A DNA stretch of 64,000 bases, from the NCBI GenBank assembly GCA_001798135.1, contig MGRJ01000020.1, positions 1 through 64,000 on the forward strand, given 5' to 3'. Origin of the DNA: Deltaproteobacteria bacterium RIFCSPHIGHO2_02_FULL_40_28 (lineage in GTDB: Bacteria; UBA10199; 2-12-FULL-40-28). Below are positions 58,617 through 64,000 of this stretch, piece by piece (within the stretch, counting starts at the first letter, position 1; each line of letters opens with the position of its first letter). The position numbers and the translations under genes are program-made. The notes below the pieces were generated by a model, which saw only the letters and a program-made list of their open reading frames with translations, ran no database searches and was not told the origin of the DNA.

Positions 58617-59365
58617 GATACCCCCTCACCCTGCACCCTCTTCCCCAAGGGGGAGAAGGGAAACTTAGTTGTTAAAATTGAAGCTGCATGCAAGGCTGCT
58701 GTTTCTACTCGAAGAATCAAAGGCCCTAACGAGCACAAAGTAAAATTAACTTTTTCTCCTAGAGCTATTTCTGCTGGATGCCATCCCCCTTCAGGTCCAA
58801 TCCAGAGGTTAATGTCATTAAGTTGCTCTGGAAATTTTATTTGGGCTAAAGAAGGATGTTTTCCTTTTTCAGCGCAAAAAATATTGAAATGATTTTTTTG
58901 TTTTTGAATGGCTTCCTCAAAATGGAGGGCAGAATTAATTTTTAAAGGTTGAATGCGTCCGCATTGTTTTTGGGCTTCAGTTGCAATTTTTTCAAAACGA
59001 GAAAATCTAGATTCTTTTTCTATTTTACCAATGGAAAAACGAGTGTGGATGGGAGTAAGAGAGGCTAGATTTAATTCTACTGCCTTTTGAATAATCAGTT
59101 CTGTTTTTTGACCTTTAAGCATGCCTAGAAAAAGATGTAGAGGGTAAGGAGGGGATATTTCTACAACTTTCTTAAGATTTTCTACACAAACAGTTTTTCC
59201 AATGCTTATAATTTTTCCTTCATAGTGAGTTTTAATTCCATCATGTAAAGCTAGGCTTTCTCCTGGTTTCATTCGCAATACTTTAGAAATATGATAGGCT
59301 TCATCATCAGTGATGAGAACACAACCTTGACTTATTTGATGGGGATCGGCTTTAAAATAAGGCAT
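58613..59365 (-). CDS. rsmE: 16S rRNA m3U1498 methyltransferase RsmE
   Basis: SPOUT methyltransferase of 250 residues. The N-terminal PUA-like part is DDEAYHISKVLRMKPGESLALHDG, followed by FLGMLKGQKTELIIQKAVEL. The SAM-binding knot is LWIGPEGGWHPAEI and SLGPLILRVETAALHA. The last about 15 residues (FSPLGKRVQGEGV) come from a GC-rich intergenic repeat that has moved into the 3' end. A TCTAAA 8 nt before the ATG, without a Shine-Dalgarno, again suggests a leaderless start. Confidence 0.93.
   Translation of the reverse strand: MPYFKADPHQISQGCVLITDDEAYHISKVLRMKPGESLALHDGIKTHYEGKIISIGKTVCVENLKKVVEISPPYPLHLFLGMLKGQKTELIIQKAVELNLASLTPIHTRFSIGKIEKESRFSRFEKIATEAQKQCGRIQPLKINSALHFEEAIQKQKNHFNIFCAEKGKHPSLAQIKFPEQLNDINLWIGPEGGWHPAEIALGEKVNFTLCSLGPLILRVETAALHAASILTTKFPFSPLGKRVQGEGVS
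58621..58660. repeat. Half palindrome inside the 3' end of rsmE
   Basis: CCCCCTCACCCTGCACCC with CCCCAAGGGGGAGAAGGG matches the right half of the double palindrome at 24179-24268. Read on the minus strand it encodes the RsmE tail. Confidence 0.7.
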
Positions 59366-59420
59366 GGGTAGACTTTAGAATGAGTTGATTTTAAGTTTCA
59401 AGATAAATTAAGGTACACTT

Positions 59421-60329
59421 ATGATTGTCATGGATTTAGGCGGAACGCATTTACGTGGTGCAGTGGTTAATGCAAAAGGACATTTTGGGCGTTCGATTAA
59501 AAAGATTGTTGGTGTTAATCGAAGTCAAAAAGCAATTATTTCTTTTATTGGGGAGGTCTACAAAAACCTTTCTGATGGGGAAAACATGGCCTTATCTCTT
59601 GGTATTCCTGGAATTGTTTCAGCAAAAACAGGTATTGTTTTTTCATCTCCCCACTTTCCTCAATGGAAAAATTTTAAAATGAGAAGTGAACTTCAAAAAA
59701 AGCTAAAAGTACCCGTTGCTCTTGATAACGATGCTAATCTTATTGCTTTGGGAGAGCATAAAAAGGGGGCAGCTCGTGATTGGCCCACTTTTTTAATGGT
59801 AACCTTAGGAACAGGAATTGGGGGAGCCATTGTTATTGATTCGAAAATTTTTCATGGCACTCTGGGTTTTGCAGGGGAGTTTGGGCACATTTGTATTAAT
59901 CCCAAAGGGCCCATCTGTAGTTGTGGGGGAAGGGGTTGTTTAGAACTTTATGCTTCTGCTTCAGGATTAAAACGTTTGGTAAGGACGTCCCTACAGGGCG
60001 GGAAAACCCCGCCCCTACTAAAATCCATTCCTCGTTCTCAATTGGGTGAAACACTTTTTATTTTGGCTCAAAAGAAAAATCGCGGGGTTCAAAAAATATT
60101 GGATCAATTTGGTTTTGATTTGGGAATTGGTTTGGCTACCTTGGTAAATGTAACTGGAATTCAAAAAATTGTAATTGGCGGGGGGCTTTTATCTTTGTCT
60201 CCATTTTATTGGAAGGCCATGCGCCAATCTTTTAAGGCTCATATTTATCGTAAAGTTGGACAAGAAACTCTTTTTCGAAAAGGTAAATTGGGTGATGAGG
60301 CAGGTCTTGTGGGCGCAGCCCTTATTTGA
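59421..60329 (+). CDS. ROK-family sugar kinase
   Basis: Kinase of 302 residues. The ATP site is VMDLGGTHLRGAVV, the catalytic Asp is in VALDNDANLIALGEH, and the zinc site is GHICINPKGPICSCGGRGCLELYAS. VIGGGLLSLSP is the late ATP-binding block. The substrate is most likely glucose or a related hexose. Residues about 187-200 (VRTSLQGGKTPPLL) are encoded by a palindromic repeat that keeps the frame. The region is a variable linker in the family, so activity may be kept. Confidence 0.9.
   Translation: MIVMDLGGTHLRGAVVNAKGHFGRSIKKIVGVNRSQKAIISFIGEVYKNLSDGENMALSLGIPGIVSAKTGIVFSSPHFPQWKNFKMRSELQKKLKVPVALDNDANLIALGEHKKGAARDWPTFLMVTLGTGIGGAIVIDSKIFHGTLGFAGEFGHICINPKGPICSCGGRGCLELYASASGLKRLVRTSLQGGKTPPLLKSIPRSQLGETLFILAQKKNRGVQKILDQFGFDLGIGLATLVNVTGIQKIVIGGGLLSLSPFYWKAMRQSFKAHIYRKVGQETLFRKGKLGDEAGLVGAALI
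59980..60020. repeat. Palindromic repeat in frame inside the ROK kinase gene
   Basis: GGGCGGG-AAAAC-CCCGCCC is bordered by ACGTCCCTAC and CCCCTACT, the pattern of the GTAGGGGCGGGG-type intergenic repeats (compare 16089-16113). It contains no stop in the gene's frame. Confidence 0.6.
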
Positions 60330-60360
60330 TCTATGTGACTTTGTTATTCCCTGCATCATT

Positions 60361-60429
60361 TGTCATCCCCGCGCAGGCGGGGATCCATCTTTGAATTTAA
60401 GATGGATTCCCACCTTCGTGGGAATGACA
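60361..60429. repeat. Outer-shell palindrome without inner insert
   Basis: TGTCATCCCCGCGCAGGCGGG...GTGGGAATGACA closing on CCATCTT-TGAATTT-AAGATGG. It is the same shell as at 7262 and 51779 but with an empty apex. Confidence 0.85.
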
Positions 60430-60454
60430 TGGAGAGGTATGAGAATGACGGATT

Positions 60455-61231
60455 TTATTGGGTAAACCCCTGGAGGCGTAATTGATTTAAAATTTCCTGA
60501 CTTTGGGGATTTTTGGCTACTTTAAGCAAAGATTTGGTGAGTTGTGCTTTAAGTTCTGATTCGAGTGGCACAAAAGAAACAACAGGAGCTGATGGATAGG
60601 GATTAGAAGTATAAACAGTTTGTAATTCATTAATCCAGGGGAGTTTTAAATTTTTAAGGGCTTTATATTCAAAAGAATCTAACAGAACAGCATTTTGAGT
60701 GCCACTTAATGATTTAAGACGAACCAAAATATTTGGATCTATTTCAAATTTAAGAAGAGAACTGGTATATCCCCGAAAAACCACGGTTCTTAAAAAATCA
60801 TCTCCCAAATTTCTTGAGGTAAATATCGTCAAACTTCCTCCTTGGGGAAGTAAAGTGCTTTGATGCATCATGAGATAAGATTGTTCTTCAGGTTTAGAAG
60901 TACTTACAGGAATGGTAGATAAAAGAATTTCCATGGGGAATCTTTCTTTGTTTGAAAAATAAAAATCATAACTGACAATTCCAACCTGGGCTTTTTTAAA
61001 TCGCACTGCTTCTACCCCTTCATCAAGGCTTGGGTAATAGGCTGCTTGCATTGTAGGGCCACCATTTTTTTTAATTTGATTCATCAGTTCGTCTAAAAAG
61101 GGTTTGGCTGCTGCTTTTGTGCCTTCTCCGCCAGGATAAACAAAGGCAAATTGAAAAACAATACTAGCAAAAGAAAACTGAGGGAAAATAAGAAGAAAAC
61201 CAAAAATTATTTTTTGAAAAGTTTTTGTCAT
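60455..61231 (-). CDS. PhnD-like periplasmic phosphate/phosphonate-binding protein
   Basis: Protein of 258 residues with a signal peptide (FGFLLIFPQFSFAS, cut near residue 22). The PhnD-type pattern is present: FVYPGGEGTKAAAKPFLDELMNQI, VEAVRFKKAQVGIVSYDF and the SLSGTQNAVLLDSFEYKAL block. There is no permease or ATPase gene beside it, so it may act alone or with a distant transporter. The gene stands alone on the minus strand after rok. Confidence 0.78.
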   Translation of the reverse strand: MTKTFQKIIFGFLLIFPQFSFASIVFQFAFVYPGGEGTKAAAKPFLDELMNQIKKNGGPTMQAAYYPSLDEGVEAVRFKKAQVGIVSYDFYFSNKERFPMEILLSTIPVSTSKPEEQSYLMMHQSTLLPQGGSLTIFTSRNLGDDFLRTVVFRGYTSSLLKFEIDPNILVRLKSLSGTQNAVLLDSFEYKALKNLKLPWINELQTVYTSNPYPSAPVVSFVPLESELKAQLTKSLLKVAKNPQSQEILNQLRLQGFTQ

Positions 61232-61254
61232 TTATAGTATTTAAAAGTTAAATC

Positions 61255-62238
61255 TTACTCCTTTTTTAAATGATCCCGATACCATTCTATAAAAAGAGGG
61301 ATGCCTTTTTCTAGTGGAGTTTTTGGCTTATATCCAATCATGGTTTTTGCCTTGGTAATATTGGCATAAGTTTGGGGTACATCACCTGGTTCTTTTAGTT
61401 TGTATTCTTTGATGGCTTTTTGCCCTATATGTTTTTCTAAAAGTTTGATCAAATTGTTAACACTTGTTGTTGCTGATTCTCCAAGATTAAAAATTTCATA
61501 TTGAGGTTTGTCCGCTTGGTTAAGCCAAGTCATGCTTTTAATAATGCCATCAATGATGTCATCGATATAGGTAAAATCTCTTTGATAGTGCCCATCACCA
61601 TAAATACAGATTGGTTTATTTTTAAAAATAAGTTCGGTAAATTTTCGAATGGCCAAATCGGGTCTTTGTCTGGGGCCATAAACAGTAAAAAATCTTAAAA
61701 CAGCAAAACTGATTTGATACAGTTGGTGGTAAGTAAAGCAAGCCAGCTCTCCGGCTCTTTTTGTAGAGGCATAGGGGGAATAGGGGAGGTTAACGGGATC
61801 TTTTTCAGAAAAAGGAATTTTTTTATTAAGGCCATACACAGAAGAAGAAGAACCAAAGATAATTTTTTTAACATTATTTTTTTGTGCACATTCCAGGATG
61901 GTTAAAGTACCTAGGCCATTAACCCTTTCATACAAGAGTGGTTTCTGGATGGAAGGGCGAACTCCTGCCATGGCTGCTAGATGAATAATGGTTTGTATCT
62001 TGTGTTCGGCAAGCAGAGTATTAACCATGTCTTCGTCACAAATATCACCCGAGTAGCATTGAAAAAATTTCCCCTCTTTTTTTGCTGTTTCTTGAATAGA
62101 AGCTAAATTTTGGCGTTTTAAGGCTGGATTATAAAAATCATTGAAATTATCCAAACCAATTACATCATGCCCATACCGAAGTAAATTTTCGGATAGATGG
62201 GAACCAATAAAACCTGCTGCACCAGTCACTAAGATCAT
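61255..62238 (-). CDS. NAD-dependent epimerase (UDP-glucuronate 4-epimerase-like)
   Basis: SDR-family epimerase of 327 residues. The Rossmann motif is VTGAAGFIGSHLSENLL, DNFNDFYNPALKRQNL is the signature of UDP-glucuronate/CapI-type epimerases, and the catalytic Tyr-x3-Lys is YSPYASTKRAGE. LRFFTVYGPRQRPDLAIRKF follows. It acts on nucleotide sugars for cell-surface polysaccharides. The neighbouring GT2 and asparagine synthetase genes, read the other way, also fit surface polysaccharide work. Confidence 0.9.
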   Translation of the reverse strand: MILVTGAAGFIGSHLSENLLRYGHDVIGLDNFNDFYNPALKRQNLASIQETAKKEGKFFQCYSGDICDEDMVNTLLAEHKIQTIIHLAAMAGVRPSIQKPLLYERVNGLGTLTILECAQKNNVKKIIFGSSSSVYGLNKKIPFSEKDPVNLPYSPYASTKRAGELACFTYHQLYQISFAVLRFFTVYGPRQRPDLAIRKFTELIFKNKPICIYGDGHYQRDFTYIDDIIDGIIKSMTWLNQADKPQYEIFNLGESATTSVNNLIKLLEKHIGQKAIKEYKLKEPGDVPQTYANITKAKTMIGYKPKTPLEKGIPLFIEWYRDHLKKE

Positions 62239-62255
62239 ATTAAGTTTTTTCAGAT

Positions 62256-62338
62256 GCGGGTGACGCTGGGGGGTGTTTTAAAAGCGCAGCGGTAACGAGC
62301 GCGAGCATTTAAAATACCCCCCAAGCGGCAGGACCCGC
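62256..62338. repeat. Palindrome with GCGGGTGACGC/GGCAGGACCCGC ends
   Basis: Outer GCGGGT/ACCCGC, inner arms GGGGGGTGTTTTAA and TTAAAATACCCCCC (one G-T mismatch) and a 25-nt centre with GCGC/GCGC. It lies between the divergent epimerase and glycosyltransferase genes. Its ends match the lone motifs at 3161, 23278 and 24161. Confidence 0.8.
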
Positions 62339-62408
62339 TTTTTAAAATTTTAATTGATTCTAGCAAACTGATTGTCACACGACAATCAATTTGATAGCTA
62401 GCATTGCT

Positions 62409-63368
62409 ATGAATTCCAGCAAAAACCTTGACCTTTCTGTGATTATTCCCTTTCTCAATGAAGAGGAAAATTTGCCAGAACTTTATGAAAAATTGGAAAA
62501 AGTTCTTCCCCAATTAGGAAAAAGCTACGAAATTATTTTTATTGATGATGGTTCTACGGATGGTGGTTTTGAAATTTTAAAAAACATTTCTCATCAAAAT
62601 CCAAAAGTTAAACTTATTCGTTTTACCCGTAATTTTGGCCAAACAGCTGCGATGGCGGCAGGCTTTAGGGAAGCGCGTGGCCAAGTGTATGTAACCTTGG
62701 ATGCTGATAATCAAAATGATCCTAACGATATTCCAAAAATTCTAGAAAAATTAGATGAAGGTTATGGGGTAGTTTCAGGATGGAGAAAAATGAGACAAGA
62801 TGCTTTGATTACCCGTAAACTTCCTTCTTGGTTTGCTAATTGGCTTATTTCTAAAGTAACAGGGGTGGTTTTACGTGATTATGGATGCACACTTAAAGCC
62901 TATCGCTCTATTTATGTAGATACTTTTAACCTTTATGGTGAAATGCACCGATTTATTCCTGCCTATGCCAAGCTTGCAGGAGCCAAGATTACCGAAATTC
63001 CTGTTAATCATTTTTCGCGTCAAAAAGGAAAATCCAAGTATGGTCTTTCTCGTATTTTTAAGGTGATGTTTGATCTGGTTACAGTTAAATTTTTAGGTTC
63101 TTTTGCAACTAAACCGCTTTATCTTTTTGGTGGGGCAGGAATGGGCCTTAATGTTATTTCTGTGATTCTTGGTTTTTTTGTTCTTTATCAAAAATTTTTT
63201 CATGATGTTTTTGCTCATCGAAATCCCTTACTTCTCTTGGCTGTTTTTTTATCTGTTCTTGGGTTTTTATTTGTCATGATGGGTTTATTAGCCGAACTCT
63301 TGATGCGTACCTATCACGAATCTCAAGGCAAAACGATTTACTTGGTGCAGGAGAGGATTAATTTTTAA
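62409..63368 (+). CDS. GT2 glycosyltransferase (dolichyl-phosphate mannosyltransferase/GtrB-like)
   Basis: Membrane enzyme of 319 residues. LSVIIPFLNEEENLPELYEKL begins the GT-A fold, the DxD-like nucleotide-sugar site is VTLDADNQNDPNDI, and RDYGCTLKAYRS and SRQKGKSKYGLSRI are GtrB/DPM1 features. Two membrane helices at the C-terminus (about 235-260 and 278-300) anchor it. It would transfer a sugar to a polyprenyl phosphate. The ATG at 62409 is used. Its stop overlaps asnB by one base (TAATG). Confidence 0.9.
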   Translation: MNSSKNLDLSVIIPFLNEEENLPELYEKLEKVLPQLGKSYEIIFIDDGSTDGGFEILKNISHQNPKVKLIRFTRNFGQTAAMAAGFREARGQVYVTLDADNQNDPNDIPKILEKLDEGYGVVSGWRKMRQDALITRKLPSWFANWLISKVTGVVLRDYGCTLKAYRSIYVDTFNLYGEMHRFIPAYAKLAGAKITEIPVNHFSRQKGKSKYGLSRIFKVMFDLVTVKFLGSFATKPLYLFGGAGMGLNVISVILGFFVLYQKFFHDVFAHRNPLLLLAVFLSVLGFLFVMMGLLAELLMRTYHESQGKTIYLVQERINF

Positions 63369-64000
63369 TGTGTGGTATCTCTGGCATTATCCATAAAAAC
63401 AACCAACCGGTTAATCAATCTATTCTGGAAAAAATAAATCGAACTCTCACGCATCGGGGGCCCGATGATGAAGGTTATTTTTGTGAGGGGCATCTTGGTT
63501 TGGCCCATCGAAGGCTTTCCATTATTGATTTATCCAGTGGGCATCAACCCATGAGTACATCCAATGGTCGTTATACCATTGTGTTTAATGGGGAGATTTA
63601 TAATTTTTTAGAAATCAGGGCCGAGCTTCAGAAAAAAGGGATTTCTTTTCAAACACGTTCGGATACCGAAGTTTTACTTTATGCCTATGCCTTAGAAGGA
63701 AAAAAGTGTCTTGATCGTTTAAATGGCATGTTTGCTTTTGCCATTTGGGATAAAGATGAAAAAACTCTTTTTGTAGCGCGTGATCGTTTTGGGAAAAAAC
63801 CCTTCTATTATTGGGATACTCCTGCCCATTTTGTTTTTGCTTCTGAACTTAAGGCCTTTTTAGTTCATCCTGATTTTAAAAAAGAATTAAATCATCAGGC
63901 GCTGGCTAGTTTTTTTCAATACGACTATGTCCCCTCCCCCTTGAGTATTTTTAAGGGAGTTCAAAAACTTCCCGCAGGACATTTTTTAATTTTGAAAAAT
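63368..64000 (+). CDS. asnB: Asparagine synthetase (glutamine-hydrolysing), 5' part; runs off the window
   Basis: The first 211 codons are present. MCGISGIIHKN has the N-terminal nucleophile Cys2 of class II glutamine amidotransferases. THRGPDDEGYF, LAHRRLSIIDLSSGHQPM, IVFNGEIYNF and SDTEVLLYAY are the glutaminase-domain motifs, and DRFGKKPFYYWD is near the linker. The AMP-ligase half lies beyond the right edge. The start overlaps the GT2 stop, so the two genes form a unit. Such AsnB-like proteins often modify surface sugars. Confidence 0.93.
   Translation, partial: MCGISGIIHKNNQPVNQSILEKINRTLTHRGPDDEGYFCEGHLGLAHRRLSIIDLSSGHQPMSTSNGRYTIVFNGEIYNFLEIRAELQKKGISFQTRSDTEVLLYAYALEGKKCLDRLNGMFAFAIWDKDEKTLFVARDRFGKKPFYYWDTPAHFVFASELKAFLVHPDFKKELNHQALASFFQYDYVPSPLSIFKGVQKLPAGHFLILKN

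Overview
The window is a 64 kb chromosome segment of a Gram-negative bacterium with about 40% GC by eye. Outer-membrane features (secretin, LolA, Omp85-like barrel, lipoprotein), a membrane-sector ATP synthase group (atpZ-atpI-atpB-atpE) with no F1 genes beside it, the yebC-ruvC-ruvA-ruvB order, a hopanoid gene (hpnH) and a deoxynucleoside kinase-panB-panC run fit a deltaproteobacterial-grade lineage. That placement is an inference; no rRNA or tRNA is visible to anchor it. Genes are dense, with many 1-17 bp overlaps and intergenic gaps mostly under 300 bp.

Layout. 1-3.2 kb: the 3' end of an IS30-family transposase, then typA and a Na+/Ca2+ exchanger-like gene on the minus strand. 3.3-16.1 kb: a type IV pilus/type II secretion-like locus with the assembly ATPase, platform protein, five prepilin-like proteins (the last a 618-residue tip-type protein with four tandem beta-rich domains), a TPR protein, pilMNOP, a pilQ-type secretin and a single-domain response regulator. 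16.1-20.3 kb: minus-strand ferredoxin, two unknown proteins around an AmrS-type radical SAM enzyme, and an acyltransferase. 20.3-26.9 kb: radA, rpmE, prfA, prmC, murA, hisD. 27-29 kb and 34.4-39.1 kb: accessory modules made of two AAA/DUF4143 ATPases and two toxin-antitoxin pairs. Between and after them lie a CysZ/EI24-like, C45 hydrolase and PAP2 operon, DoxX, hpnH, hemL, a large Omp85-like protein and the Fo genes. 41-49 kb: dNK-panB-panC, amidohydrolase, a lipoprotein and a FadE-type acyl-CoA dehydrogenase. 49-63 kb: elbB, lolA, yajQ, small unknowns, a KASIII homologue with Ser in place of the catalytic Cys, ftsB, ruvBAC, yebC, a glycerophosphodiester phosphodiesterase, rsmE, a ROK kinase, a PhnD-like protein, a sugar epimerase and a GT2 glycosyltransferase. 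An asparagine synthetase runs off the right edge.

Two patterns stand out. First, intergenic (and a few coding) positions carry nested palindromes. Three copies share a 54-nt-type core but have different, perfectly or almost perfectly self-complementary arms. Two more copies show one palindrome sitting at the apex of another. A 168-bp element at 31.4 kb has 29-bp perfect arms that include the end of a gene. This looks like cores that insert at hairpin apices, or a process that makes inverted flank copies. Second, many genes, especially the toxin-antitoxin and DUF4143 modules, have a sigma70-like -10 box 6-9 nt before the start codon and no Shine-Dalgarno. They are probably read from leaderless mRNAs, often with an operator palindrome on the promoter. 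Housekeeping genes such as rpmE, yebC, atpE and elbB keep ordinary ribosome binding sites.
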